A DNA stretch of 64,000 nucleotides from Paenibacillus dokdonensis (lineage in GTDB: Bacteria > Bacillota > Bacilli > Paenibacillales > Paenibacillaceae). The translations under genes were made by a program, and so were the position numbers. Below, in pieces: positions 24,616-33,728 of the stretch (the stretch's first letter is position 1; each line of letters starts with the position of its first letter). Under the pieces are notes generated by a model. That model saw nothing but the letters and a program-made list of their open reading frames with translations, had not been told where the DNA came from and made no database searches. The stretch covers positions 576,501-640,500 of the forward strand of contig NZ_STGQ01000003.1 in the NCBI RefSeq assembly GCF_004916975.1, given 5' to 3'.

Positions 24616-25875
24616 TTAGGCCAGCCTTATCCGGAGAATCACGGTAAAACCATCATCACGGTTATGACATTCAATATCGCCCAGCATTTTCTGCATAAAA
24701 TATTTAGAAATGAACAGTCCAAGCCCCGTTCCGCTTTGCCCCTCGACGTTATGGCCCCGATAAAATTTATTGAACAAAAGCGGTAATTCGTCCTCATGGA
24801 TGCCCTGCCCATAATCCATGATATGAAGTACCAGGAACGCATCAATGATTTGAGAGGTTATCTTAACGGAAGTACCCGCATATTTGTAAGAATTACTCAG
24901 AATATTATCGAATACCTGCTGCAAACGCGTTACATCCGTTACAATCATGCAAGCCGGAATCGGATCGCAGCTAATTTGATCATCATAATTCACGTTCGCA
25001 ATGATTCTGCCCAGAACTTCACTTAATTCCTCGGAAACTGTTACCTTAAGCTCTTGCAGCTCTTCCAGCGTCGCATGGAACATATCCGTAACCAATAGAT
25101 TAATTTGCTCCGCCTTGGTGTAGATCATGTTTAACTGCTTGATCACCTTGTCATCACTGGCCCGGATCAGCATCAGTTCACTCACAGCTTTAATGGAGGC
25201 CACCGGCGTTTTGATATCATGGCTTAAGCCAGCCACAAGCTCCTTCTTGCTGCGGTTTGCGGCATATTCACTCTGCCTGGCTGCCGCCAGCTCTTCACGC
25301 ATGATATCGAAGCTTTCGGTAAAAGCGCCAAACGGGTTATTTTTATCCATTTTCAGCGGAATATCCAGATTGCCTCTCGCTACATTGACCGCAAAGTTCT
25401 GCAGTTTTTTGAACGGTTTAAATACCCTATGATTTAAAAATAGGATGTAAAAAATGCATAATGCCGTTATGGCCATGAAAGTGGTCATCATTACGATCAC
25501 AAGCCGGCTCCTGCTCTGCTCGATGATGGCTTGATAATTATTATGAATGATCATTTTCCCCGCGAGCCTACCATCTATCATGATGTCTGTAACGGTATCC
25601 CGGTTTTTCATGGCATCATACAGGGTCGTTGAAAGCCCCTCCGCCGTTTGATACAGTATGGTTCCGTCATTATCAAGAATAACGAACTGCAGCTGCGCTG
25701 CATGATAATCTTCAGGCTTCATATTTCCCCAGCGGCTTTCGGTTATCTTTACCACTTCATTCACCGCGACAACATCCACATCGGTATTTACCTTCGTGTT
25801 AATCACTAGAAGTGACAGAATCATGCCTGTCACAAACACGATAAGGATCGTCAGGAACATCCACTTCATTCTCAT
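24616..25875 (-). CDS. Two-component sensor histidine kinase
   Basis: A protein of 419 residues. Helix 1 (about 8-27), an extracellular domain of some 110 residues, helix 2 (about 140-162), a HAMP-like linker, then HisKA with the phospho-acceptor in LSHDIKTPVASIK. The ATPase domain has the N box (NILSNSYKYA), G1 (DYGQGI) and G2 (GTGLGLFISK). The start overlaps the regulator stop by four bases. It phosphorylates the adjacent OmpR-type regulator in response to an extracellular signal; the neighbouring exporter suggests an antimicrobial or peptide. Confidence 0.94.
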   Translation of the reverse strand: MRMKWMFLTILIVFVTGMILSLLVINTKVNTDVDVVAVNEVVKITESRWGNMKPEDYHAAQLQFVILDNDGTILYQTAEGLSTTLYDAMKNRDTVTDIMIDGRLAGKMIIHNNYQAIIEQSRSRLVIVMMTTFMAITALCIFYILFLNHRVFKPFKKLQNFAVNVARGNLDIPLKMDKNNPFGAFTESFDIMREELAAARQSEYAANRSKKELVAGLSHDIKTPVASIKAVSELMLIRASDDKVIKQLNMIYTKAEQINLLVTDMFHATLEELQELKVTVSEELSEVLGRIIANVNYDDQISCDPIPACMIVTDVTRLQQVFDNILSNSYKYAGTSVKITSQIIDAFLVLHIMDYGQGIHEDELPLLFNKFYRGHNVEGQSGTGLGLFISKYFMQKMLGDIECHNRDDGFTVILRIRLA

Positions 25876-26555
25876 GCCTTGCTATCCTCTAAGACGTAGC
25901 CTGTTCCCCATACGGTTTTGATATATTGCGGCTGATTGGGATTCACTTCGATTTTTTCGCGCAAGTGACGAATATGTACATTCAGCGTGCCATCGCCGGC
26001 AAAGGAATCGCCCCATACATTGTGAAACAGCTCTTCTTTGGTGACCACTCTATTTTTATGATTCACCAAATAGCAGAGCAGTTTATATTCAAGCGTCTTG
26101 AGTTTAACCTCTATACCATTCACACGGACACGGCATAAACTGCTGTCGATCTTCACTTGGCCAAACTCCAGCATTTCTGCGGGACCGTTGTTCCCGTATC
26201 TTTTGAGCACTGCTTTCACTTTTGCCAGCAAGATACTGAGCGTATACGGCTTTTGTATGTAATCGTCTCCGCCAATATTGAGGGCAATGAGAACATCGTC
26301 ATCACTGGAGCGAGCGCTAATAAACAGAATAGGTATCTGCGTTATTTGCCGCAGCTTTTTGCATAAGTCAAAACCCGATGTATTACCCAGATTGATGTCG
26401 AGGAGGATCAGTGAAACTTCATGTTCTTTTAAAAATTGCATACACGCGTCTGCGTTAGTCACATAAGCGGATTGGACCTCAAACATATTAAAATACTCAC
26501 ATGTGGTTTCTGCCAGGACGGTTTCATCGTCCACAATTAAACAATCAACATTCAT
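25872..26555 (-). CDS. OmpR-family response regulator
   Basis: A protein of 227 residues from ATG 26555 behind GGAGATCGAAT; the frame runs further upstream but without support. The receiver domain has acidic residues in LIVDDE, phospho-acceptor Asp53 in LLDINLG and Lys in YIQKPYT. The winged-helix DNA-binding domain covers about 130-225 (TKEELFHNVWG, then VHIRHLREKIE). It is the first gene of the regulator-kinase-ABC cassette and probably controls it, perhaps through the dyad at 24528-24557. Confidence 0.94.
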   Translation of the reverse strand: MNVDCLIVDDETVLAETTCEYFNMFEVQSAYVTNADACMQFLKEHEVSLILLDINLGNTSGFDLCKKLRQITQIPILFISARSSDDDVLIALNIGGDDYIQKPYTLSILLAKVKAVLKRYGNNGPAEMLEFGQVKIDSSLCRVRVNGIEVKLKTLEYKLLCYLVNHKNRVVTKEELFHNVWGDSFAGDGTLNVHIRHLREKIEVNPNQPQYIKTVWGTGYVLEDSKA

Positions 26556-26731
26556 ATTCGATCTCCATTGGAATTCAGAATAGGCAAGGCTTGGATACTT
26601 TTGTAATATACCATGAGCATTGGTGAATTGTAACGCAGCACTTCCATCCCCTCGCCTGGCAAGCTCTTCATGAACTAGGCTATAATAAGGGAACATGCCT
26701 CATCATATTTGAACCCAAAGGACGGTAAGCC

Positions 26732-27475
26732 ATGCCTGACAATACAAATCCCATCGAACAAATGAAAGCCATTCAAAAAAAGCTCATACGGTTTATGATG
26801 AAATATAAATTCGCTTTGCAGGAAGTCGAGACTAAAATCGAAATCCTGCAGGAGGAATTCCAACTGCTCCATGACTACAATCCGATCGAGCATACAAAAT
26901 CGAGGTTGAAGTCACCGGAGAGCATTATGAAAAAGCTGCTGCGTAAAGGCGGAGCTGGCTCGCTTGCCGATATTAAAGACAACATCAAGGATATCGCGGG
27001 CATCCGGATTACCTGCTCCTTCATATCCGACATTTACCGGATCAGCGAGATGCTGCAAAGGCAAGCCGATTTGAACATTCTGTCGGTCAAAGACTACATC
27101 CAAAATCCGAAGCCCAACGGTTATAAAAGTCTTCATATCCTGGCTGAGGTCCCCGTGTTCATGTCCGATCGCGAAGAAGCGATATGCGTTGAGATCCAGA
27201 TCCGTACCATTGCCATGGATTTCTGGGCCAGCCTGGAGCATAAAATCTTCTATAAATGCAATGAAACCGTGCCGGAACGCCTCCTTCAGGATCTGAAAAA
27301 GGCAGCTGACACGGCGTACGAGCTCGATACGAAAATGGAGCAGCTGCAGCAGGAGATGGAAGAGGTCAAGCTGGCGCATCAATTCGATGCCAGAGAGGAC
27401 TATCAGCTGCTAATCGATAATCAGCAGTTCAAAATCCCGGAAAATCTGCTGAAGCTGATTTCGGGGGAGGGGTAG
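26732..27475 (+). CDS. ywaC: Small alarmone synthetase (RelP/YwaC type)
   Basis: A protein of 247 residues that transfers pyrophosphate from ATP to GDP or GTP, giving (p)ppGpp. Synthetase-domain marks are NPIEHTKSRLKSPESIM, DIAGIRITCSFISDIY, KPNGYKSLHI and VEIQIRTIAMDFWASLEHKI. There is no HD hydrolase or C-terminal regulatory domain. The sequence resembles B. subtilis YwaC (SasA) more than YjbM, as I recall them. The C-terminal helix (MEQLQQEMEEVKLAHQ) serves tetramer formation in this family. It has its own terminator and reads divergently from the response regulator. Confidence 0.93.
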   Translation: MPDNTNPIEQMKAIQKKLIRFMMKYKFALQEVETKIEILQEEFQLLHDYNPIEHTKSRLKSPESIMKKLLRKGGAGSLADIKDNIKDIAGIRITCSFISDIYRISEMLQRQADLNILSVKDYIQNPKPNGYKSLHILAEVPVFMSDREEAICVEIQIRTIAMDFWASLEHKIFYKCNETVPERLLQDLKKAADTAYELDTKMEQLQQEMEEVKLAHQFDAREDYQLLIDNQQFKIPENLLKLISGEG

Positions 27476-27563
27476 CGGCCCAGCAAGCGATGCTGTAGTT
27501 TCCAATTCGAGAGCTGCCTGCATGGAGCTGCTAAGCTGTGGTTTACGTACGGAAATAGATAAC

Positions 27564-27604
27564 GCCGAGAACTGTTTACTACAGAATTCTCGGTTTTTTT
27601 TATC
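27564..27604 (+). terminator. Terminator after the alarmone synthetase gene
   Basis: CCGAGAA / TTCTCGG stem followed by eight or more Ts, about 90 bases after the stop. Confidence 0.8.
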
Positions 27605-27711
27605 TTTCGACTAATTCTCCGGCATAAATACATGGTAAAATATGATTTTAAAAAGGAAATATATTCTATGCATGTTTCTGATAACAATCATTTGAAATGA
27701 CGGAGGAAAGC

Positions 27712-28968
27712 ATGAAGAAAACAGTACTCGCTTTATTTTGTACGATCCTATTTTTTTTAACGACTGAAAGTGCATTGCATGCGCAAACGCTGCAAAGCAC
27801 TCTACCTGAACCCATTTGGGTGGCCTCTACCCCTAACCTGCTTCCTGCTGATGTGTATGTCCGAAAGGTTAATAATCACCTCTACGTTATGGATGCATAC
27901 GGGAAGGTCTCCATCCTGAATGACGGCACGGGCAAACAAATCGCTGAGGTTGATCCGACATCCCCCACATCCAAAATGGCCTATTCAGGATTTTTCGGAG
28001 GCAATCAGGTTGGTAAAAACGGCAACATATATCTGACCACAGCCGAGAATGATACCAAAAACAACCGGCTTACTCGTCGTCTTCAGGCATACAATTCTTC
28101 CGGAAAGGCGTTATGGGTTCGTGAATTTTCCCGGCCGATTCCTAAAACATTTGCTGAGAAGGTGAGCGATAACAGCGGGATTTTTATAAATAACGACGGA
28201 ACTTTGTTATTTTACATGAGTCTTGAAAGATATAAGTCCATTGTTTACCAGATTGATCAACAAGGGAAGCAACTACAAAAGAAAGAGATCAATGAATTCG
28301 TGAACAGCCATCATAATAATATGATGACTACTCTTCTAAACTGGTCCGGCAAAGCGGCAGACTATTCGGACTATAAAGCAACGCTTACGGTATACGATTC
28401 GAAGCTGAATCGTTTATTCAATCAAAAAATCGATGGCCTGAAATTCAGAGGCATTTTGCCCGACAAAACACTGTTGTTCTATAAATTCAATAAAACGACG
28501 ACAGACGTCATCGCCAAAAACAGCAAGGGAGCCATACTCTGGAAGAAATCCGTCCCCGGCAAGATCACTCTGGACAATTTCGCACAGGATGATGAGGCAT
28601 TCAACAGCGAATATTTGGTAGCCTCATCCAACCAGACGCTGTATGTATTCAATTCGAAGGGTCTCTCTGCCCAGTCGAAGGTAGCCTTGAACAATCAAAC
28701 GGCCAATCTTTCCTTTACCATGAACGGTGACGGGAATATCTTGATCGTGGACGAGAAGAGCTCCTTTCCGAAGGATACGCCGGAACAGATCATTATTTTA
28801 AAAGGCAGCGACTTAAGCAGGATAGGCAAAATCGCTATGCCTGCCGGAACATTCCTGGAAACCGCAAACCTGTACACGGGCCAAGGCTGGTTGTACAGAT
28901 GGTTCGATGACATGAACAATCCTGATTTAAAAAACATCGCCATACAAAAATACAACCTGAATCTTTGA
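27712..28968 (+). CDS. Secreted beta-propeller-like protein
   Basis: A protein of 418 residues from ATG 27712 behind CGGAGGAAAGC. Residues 1-26 are a signal peptide (KKTVLALFCTILFFLTTESA, cleavage after HAQ). The mature part has repeated blade-like strands of the pattern NNHLYVMDAYGKVSIL and NQTLYVFNSKGL, as in PQQ-like or NHL propellers. There is no cofactor motif I can name and no anchor, so it is probably secreted. It forms a one-gene unit closed by a terminator. Function unknown. Confidence 0.8.
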   Translation: MKKTVLALFCTILFFLTTESALHAQTLQSTLPEPIWVASTPNLLPADVYVRKVNNHLYVMDAYGKVSILNDGTGKQIAEVDPTSPTSKMAYSGFFGGNQVGKNGNIYLTTAENDTKNNRLTRRLQAYNSSGKALWVREFSRPIPKTFAEKVSDNSGIFINNDGTLLFYMSLERYKSIVYQIDQQGKQLQKKEINEFVNSHHNNMMTTLLNWSGKAADYSDYKATLTVYDSKLNRLFNQKIDGLKFRGILPDKTLLFYKFNKTTTDVIAKNSKGAILWKKSVPGKITLDNFAQDDEAFNSEYLVASSNQTLYVFNSKGLSAQSKVALNNQTANLSFTMNGDGNILIVDEKSSFPKDTPEQIIILKGSDLSRIGKIAMPAGTFLETANLYTGQGWLYRWFDDMNNPDLKNIAIQKYNLNL

Positions 28969-28977
28969 TTCCGTTCA

Positions 28978-29003
28978 AGGGCCGCTCATTGGAGCGGCCT
29001 TTT
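28978..29003 (+). terminator. Terminator after the propeller gene
   Basis: AAGGCCGCTC / GGAGCGGCCTT hairpin followed by TTT, ten bases after the stop. Confidence 0.85.
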
Positions 29004-29278
29004 ACATGCCGTCTATCTACCCCACACCATATTCCACATCTGAGCTTGTGAAGAACGCATTCAAATTCCATAGGCGGAAAGGGACGCCTGCGGCGATCGA
29101 AGCGTTCTCAGGTCCTGTAGAAAAAGGAATTACGAGAACAGCTAAAGTTAGTTTACTCTGAAGTATATAAAAAAGTGCAAACGTATGAAACAGCGGCAGA
29201 CTAGGGCTTTATTTGCAAGTCCTAGTCTGCCGCTGTTTGTGTTGAACTAACGTGTCCCGTTATGCTCGCAGGAAATTG
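29004..29278. other. Non-coding stretch between two converging genes
   Basis: Contains no plausible gene. Its main feature is the 22-base stem at 29188-29238, listed separately. Confidence 0.5.
29188..29238. terminator. Very long hairpin, probable terminator of the 29279-31294 gene
   Basis: Two 22-base arms (29188-29209 and 29217-29238, CAGCGGCAGACTAGG core) pair with only one G-U step around a seven-base loop. The T-runs are short (TTT), so the T-tract is weak for a classical terminator. Confidence 0.6.
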
Positions 29279-31294
29279 TTATCCCAACACTAACTCAAAA
29301 CGAGCGAAAATATCTTCTTCATACCACATCGTGAAATTAGTTCCCCATGTTGTGTTCAATAGTGTAAACGTAAATTTATTGTTGTCTTGATGGTATTTGT
29401 TGTTATAACTTAGATTGTTATTTGTTCCGATTCCCAAAAGAGGGGCATCAATAGGTTTAATATTGATTTTTTTATCGCTACCATTATAAATTAATTCTTC
29501 AATCATGTGTTGCAACTTATTTCCGTGACCTACCACTTCAAAAGGTGAAATAACGGTATCAATTTTACGAATCTTAGTTAAATACGGCGAATTCAAACGT
29601 GGTGTAATGTCAAAAGAATAAATTTCTGGATAACGAATGGCATCTTTATCCTTTAATAAAAGTGCAATTTCAACTTTATCTCCAAATTGATATTTAACCT
29701 TTACAACTCTTGGGGCACCATACTCTTCCACAGCTCTTTGGCTATACTTTAAAGTTGCTATAATCGAATCATCTTCCTTAACTAATTTCACAACATGTGG
29801 TGTGAAATTTTCATTCAATTGAATGCGTTTTTGAATTTCCATTCCTGGCTTTAAGAAGTCAATTGCCCACCAATTATGCTGTAATTCACGCAAATAGTTA
29901 TAACGCAGGTTATCATAGTCATTTTGCCCAGCAATGGTATAGCTCAGAACCCCGAGTTTGTTGTCCTGATCAAAGTAAAGTGTTCCATCCTTTTCTAAGT
30001 GGTTAATGGAACCATCGCTAGCAAACATAACTTGATACCTGTTAACCGAAATCAATTCTTCCAAACCACATTCAATACCTTGGTTTTCAAAGATATGATA
30101 TGGAACTTCGATTAGTTTTTTAATGTTATGTTGATCTTCAGGCTCCAAACAAGCTATTGCACGATCAACGTTCTTGCGCTGTTCTTTCCATGAAGACTCA
30201 TAAAATTTGTAAGAACGATCAGTCCACTCATTATAAGTGTATTTCATTTCGCCAACAGTTTGATCTTTAACAATTCCATAAGCGTAGGTTAAATCAAGAT
30301 CGGTAATTTGGTCTAAACTACGTGCTCGCTCAAAGTCTTTCTTTTCATAATTCATATAGTCACTGAAATAGCGTTTGATATCCATTCCCCAAGTATGCTC
30401 CGGAACTAACATCGCATAGAAATTAGCATCATCATTTTCTATTTTGTTATCAAACATGTAATTCGTTAAAATACGATAATCACGAATGATTTTCGGATCA
30501 GACATCATTCCGTGAATCCATGTATCCCCAATCTCCTCTGTAATAACTGGCAGTTGGTCACGTACTTCCCAAATTTCATTTGCAAACTGATCCATGGAAG
30601 TCATTTCAAGCTCATAGTCTGGATACTCATTCGCCATTTTTGACAAATAAGCGTTAATTTTCTCTTTTGTTCCTGGACCACTATTATCATGAGTATGCAT
30701 AAACGCCAGCTTGTTATCCATGCAATCCACTCCGATTACGCCGCCATAGTCGTCTGAATAAGAGACAATGATCTCACTTTCGCCATTCTTCCATAGAAAT
30801 GTATCAGGAACTTCTGGAATGGAACTCGAGCCATTTACACCAATGTGCAGGAATTTAATTCCTTGACGATACAACTCATCAACAATCCCGATCGTATGTC
30901 CTGGGACGTCAGTCATCTTTGCGCTTGTTGTTTTGTATCCATAGCGAGCATCTAACTTTTTTGAGATGGAAATGAAGTAATGTAAAGTTTGAGATGTCAT
31001 CGCTTCCGATTCAAACGTACACGGGATGGCGTGCCAGCGAATGTAACCTTTCTTTATGGCGTCGTCCAGCTTTTTACAAGCTTCTTCATCCATGTTTTTG
31101 AAGTAATATTCAATAATAAAGCTGCCTGTTGTCCAAACAAAGTCTTTGCCCTCTTTTCTTAAGTCTTCAGCTAAAGTGATCGCGTTTTGAATGTAATCAT
31201 GGCAATACTTGTGCAGGACATTTTCTGCCAAATCGGTAAAACCAATGTCTAAATGAGTTTTGTTTACCACATAGATTTTTTTCATTTCTATCAT
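29279..31294 (-). CDS. GH38-like alpha-mannosidase/DUF5054-type protein, AT-rich
   Basis: A protein of 671 residues. I chose ATG 31294 (MIEMKKIYVVNKTHLDIGF) just behind AAAGG; ATG 31315 and 31285 are also in frame. The N-terminal seven-strand barrel of the GH38/57-like fold shows the metal-binding His-x-Asp in NKTHLDIGFTD and later MTDVPGHTIG and MHTHDNSG. The rest is a beta-rich domain. It resembles DUF5054 proteins, which are glycoside-hydrolase-like, but the substrate is unknown. Its DNA is visibly more AT-rich than its neighbours, and the gene stands alone with 768 bases of non-coding DNA before it, which suggests transfer. No signal peptide is seen. Confidence 0.8.
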   Translation of the reverse strand: MIEMKKIYVVNKTHLDIGFTDLAENVLHKYCHDYIQNAITLAEDLRKEGKDFVWTTGSFIIEYYFKNMDEEACKKLDDAIKKGYIRWHAIPCTFESEAMTSQTLHYFISISKKLDARYGYKTTSAKMTDVPGHTIGIVDELYRQGIKFLHIGVNGSSSIPEVPDTFLWKNGESEIIVSYSDDYGGVIGVDCMDNKLAFMHTHDNSGPGTKEKINAYLSKMANEYPDYELEMTSMDQFANEIWEVRDQLPVITEEIGDTWIHGMMSDPKIIRDYRILTNYMFDNKIENDDANFYAMLVPEHTWGMDIKRYFSDYMNYEKKDFERARSLDQITDLDLTYAYGIVKDQTVGEMKYTYNEWTDRSYKFYESSWKEQRKNVDRAIACLEPEDQHNIKKLIEVPYHIFENQGIECGLEELISVNRYQVMFASDGSINHLEKDGTLYFDQDNKLGVLSYTIAGQNDYDNLRYNYLRELQHNWWAIDFLKPGMEIQKRIQLNENFTPHVVKLVKEDDSIIATLKYSQRAVEEYGAPRVVKVKYQFGDKVEIALLLKDKDAIRYPEIYSFDITPRLNSPYLTKIRKIDTVISPFEVVGHGNKLQHMIEELIYNGSDKKINIKPIDAPLLGIGTNNNLSYNNKYHQDNNKFTFTLLNTTWGTNFTMWYEEDIFARFELVLG

Positions 31295-32062
31295 CACGCC
31301 TTTCTTAGTCATCATACGTCGTGAAATAATTGCTTTCAGGCTTTTACTCCACTTTTGTTTTTACAAGGTTCGGCCATTCCAATTCGGACTCTGAATCATG
31401 ATATCTCATAAAACACCTCTTAATAATTAACTATTGGTATTTCACTTAATATCCTCCGCATATTTTGGGGTATTCGAAGTAATAATAGGTCATTCCATAC
31501 GTCTAGTATTTATCTTATAAGGACACATCTTTATAAAATCCTGACATTTTAATGTGTCTACCTCCTGTTTCATACGATAAAATCTGATAAAACCATATCA
31601 ATCGCGAAAAAGGTCATTAATACTCTAGTTGAATTGTTTAATTAAACTGCCCGTTAGCTTAATGCCTGCTGGCAATTTTTCAAAATCATACCTCCATGCT
31701 CCATTCTTCTGCTGCTCCGACTGAATACGGACTATATATCGGCCGATCTCAGCTTGTACTTTCTCCAGCAATTCTGTTATCGTCTCACACCCTGCCTTGC
31801 TGCCAAAGAAAATCCGCGATTGTTGTCAGTGATGTTCATATCGCATGTCGGAGAATCGTCATTGGTGGAGGTGTATACCCAAGCCATTTTTATATTTAAA
31901 GGAACCATTATCACATTTGCAAACAAGAACTGTGACAGGTATCACGGTAGGACACATGAAGGAGCAGGCATAGTAGAGAGATAAGCAGGAACTCTGTATA
32001 TTGTGCTATTCATATGAGCAGCTGGATCAGACTTTCATACTCGTGAAAAAAGGAGCATAACA
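31295..32062. other. 768-base region with promoter(s) and a decayed gene start
   Basis: It holds the upstream region of the GH38-like gene, the squalene-hopene cyclase remnant at 31625-31780, and the approach to pyrK. Short plus-strand frames at 31696-31984 look like shadows of the remnant. I see no RNA gene and no PyrR attenuator hairpin before pyrK. Confidence 0.5.
31625..31780 (-). pseudogene. Remnant of a squalene-hopene cyclase (sporulenol synthase) N-terminus
   Basis: On the minus strand from 31780 the frame reads TELLEKVQAEIGRYIVRIQ and then EQQKNGAWRYDFE. This closely resembles the N-terminal helix and first QxxDGxW repeat of SqhC-type cyclases. The expected start ATG is ATA here, with AGGCAGGG upstream where a ribosome site would be. 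After FE the likeness stops; the frame ends at 31625. The rest of the roughly 600-residue enzyme is missing, so this is a dead 5' fragment. Confidence 0.5.
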
Positions 32063-32767
32063 GTGTATACGATTCTTTCCAACGAACGCATCTGTGCGGG
32101 CATTTACCTCATGACGGTGGAGGGACAATTCCAAGAGGCATGTATGGGACAATTTTATATGCTGAGGGCTTGGAACGACGTCCCCGTATTATCTCGGCCA
32201 ATCAGTATTTATAACGTGGAAAATAACAGCATTCAGTTCCTGTATAAAATGGCAGGCGAAGGCACCCGCTTGCTGGCAAAGCTGCATGAAGGAGACAGCA
32301 TACAATTGGAAGGACCTTTAGGACATGGATTCCCGGATGTAAAGGGACGCGTTGCCCTGATCGGAGGCGGTATCGGTATGGCTCCCCTGCTGTACACTGC
32401 CAAGCAGCTGGATAAGCCCGATATATATCTTGGTTTCCAGGATCAATCCTATTTGACGGAAGCGTTTGAGCCTTATTCGAATAAGCTCGTTGTACAGATC
32501 GGCGGAAGCGTGCTGGATGATCTGGATCCAAGCTCATACGAATATGCACTGGTTTGCGGTCCGCTTGGCATGATGAAGGAAGCTGCACTGAGGGCGGAGG
32601 GCCTGAATACGAAGATGTATGTGTCTTTGGAAAAACGGATGGCTTGCGGCATCGGGGCCTGTTACGTATGCTCGGTGTTGAACAAGAATGGTCATCGTAA
32701 AGTATGTACGGATGGCCCTGTATTTCTGGCGGAGGAGGTCGATTGGCATGGGCAGCTTAGCTTGTAA
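32063..32767 (+). CDS. pyrK: Dihydroorotate dehydrogenase B electron-transfer subunit PyrK
   Basis: A protein of 234 residues from GTG 32063 behind AAAGGAGCATAACA. FAD domain motif LSRPISIYNV (the RPxS flavin motif), NAD-binding GGGIGMAPLL, and four cysteines for a 2Fe-2S cluster in CGIGACYVCSV plus a later KVCTDGPVF. It passes electrons from PyrD to NAD in pyrimidine synthesis. It overlaps pyrD by 20 bases. The other pyr genes are not in the window, so pyrK-pyrD stands outside a full pyr operon here. Confidence 0.95.
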   Translation: MYTILSNERICAGIYLMTVEGQFQEACMGQFYMLRAWNDVPVLSRPISIYNVENNSIQFLYKMAGEGTRLLAKLHEGDSIQLEGPLGHGFPDVKGRVALIGGGIGMAPLLYTAKQLDKPDIYLGFQDQSYLTEAFEPYSNKLVVQIGGSVLDDLDPSSYEYALVCGPLGMMKEAALRAEGLNTKMYVSLEKRMACGIGACYVCSVLNKNGHRKVCTDGPVFLAEEVDWHGQLSL

Positions 32768-33683
32768 CATCGCGGGCATTCCCTTCATTAATCCCATCGT
32801 AATGGCATCCGGAACGTTCGGATTCGGACAAGAATATGCCAAGCAATACGATATCAATAAGCTAGGAGGGATCTCCAGCAAGGGATTAACCCTTGAGCCT
32901 CGTGCAGGAAACAGCGGAACCCGAGTATGGGAGACGGCTGGGGGTATGATGAACAGTGTCGGTTTAGAGAATCCAGGCATCGATGCCTTCCTGACCGAGG
33001 AGATGAAGTTCTGGGAAACGATTGAGCCCGTCAAGATTGTCAACCTGGGTGGGAGTAATATCGAGGAATATGTGCTTGGTGCATTGAAAATCACGAAGGA
33101 TACGGGGGAACGCCGTAAAGATCATCTCCGCGCCGTAGACATGATTGAACTAAACATATCCTGTCCCAACGTAAAGGAAGGCGGTATGGCCTTCGGCATA
33201 AAAACGAACGTTGCCAGAGAAGTCATTCGTGAAGTAAGACAAGCCACATCGCTGCCGCTTGCCGTGAAGCTGTCGCCAAATGCGGAGAATATTGTGGAGA
33301 TGGCGGTCATGTGCGAGCAAGAAGGCGCGGACTGTGTGTCGCTTGTTAACACCTTTTCAGGCATGAAGATTGATATTCATAATCGCCGGAGTGTATTCTC
33401 CAATATATACGCCGGATTATCCGGTCCGGCCATCAAACCCATTGCCCTGCGTATGGTACATCAGGTCGCCCGGCAGTTAAGTATTCCCGTTATGGGTATG
33501 GGAGGGATAACATCCGCAGCGGATATTATTGAATTTATTATGGCGGGCGCCGAGGTGGTTCAGGTCGGTACTTACAACTTCATGAACCTGCGCGCTGGCG
33601 AGGAACTGCTTGCCGGACTGCAGAGCTTGATGCTGCAGGAGAATATAAGCAGCCTCGATGAGATTCGCGGGATTTCGTACTAA
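32748..33683 (+). CDS. pyrD: Dihydroorotate dehydrogenase B catalytic subunit PyrD
   Basis: A protein of 311 residues from ATG 32748, behind GGAGGAGG and inside the end of pyrK. A class 1B TIM barrel: NPIVMASGTFGFG near the start, NISCPNV with the active-site Cys region, KLSPN, and the FMN-phosphate segment MGMGGI...GAEVVQVGTYNF. It oxidises dihydroorotate to orotate. Partner of PyrK. A terminator follows four bases after the stop. Confidence 0.96.
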   Translation: MGSLACNIAGIPFINPIVMASGTFGFGQEYAKQYDINKLGGISSKGLTLEPRAGNSGTRVWETAGGMMNSVGLENPGIDAFLTEEMKFWETIEPVKIVNLGGSNIEEYVLGALKITKDTGERRKDHLRAVDMIELNISCPNVKEGGMAFGIKTNVAREVIREVRQATSLPLAVKLSPNAENIVEMAVMCEQEGADCVSLVNTFSGMKIDIHNRRSVFSNIYAGLSGPAIKPIALRMVHQVARQLSIPVMGMGGITSAADIIEFIMAGAEVVQVGTYNFMNLRAGEELLAGLQSLMLQENISSLDEIRGISY

Positions 33684-33686
33684 TGC

Positions 33687-33717
33687 AAAAAACCTTATCT
33701 TAAAGGATAAGGTTTTT
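33687..33717. terminator. Terminator after pyrD
   Basis: AAAACCTTATC / GATAAGGTTTT hairpin with A-run and T-run. It can also serve the converging SLH gene, which ends at 33729. Confidence 0.85.
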
Positions 33718-33728
33718 ACATTTCCAAG

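Noticed and set aside
31696..31984. Two plus-strand frames upstream of pyrK
   Set aside because: They are opposite-strand shadows of the cyclase remnant and have no ribosome site.
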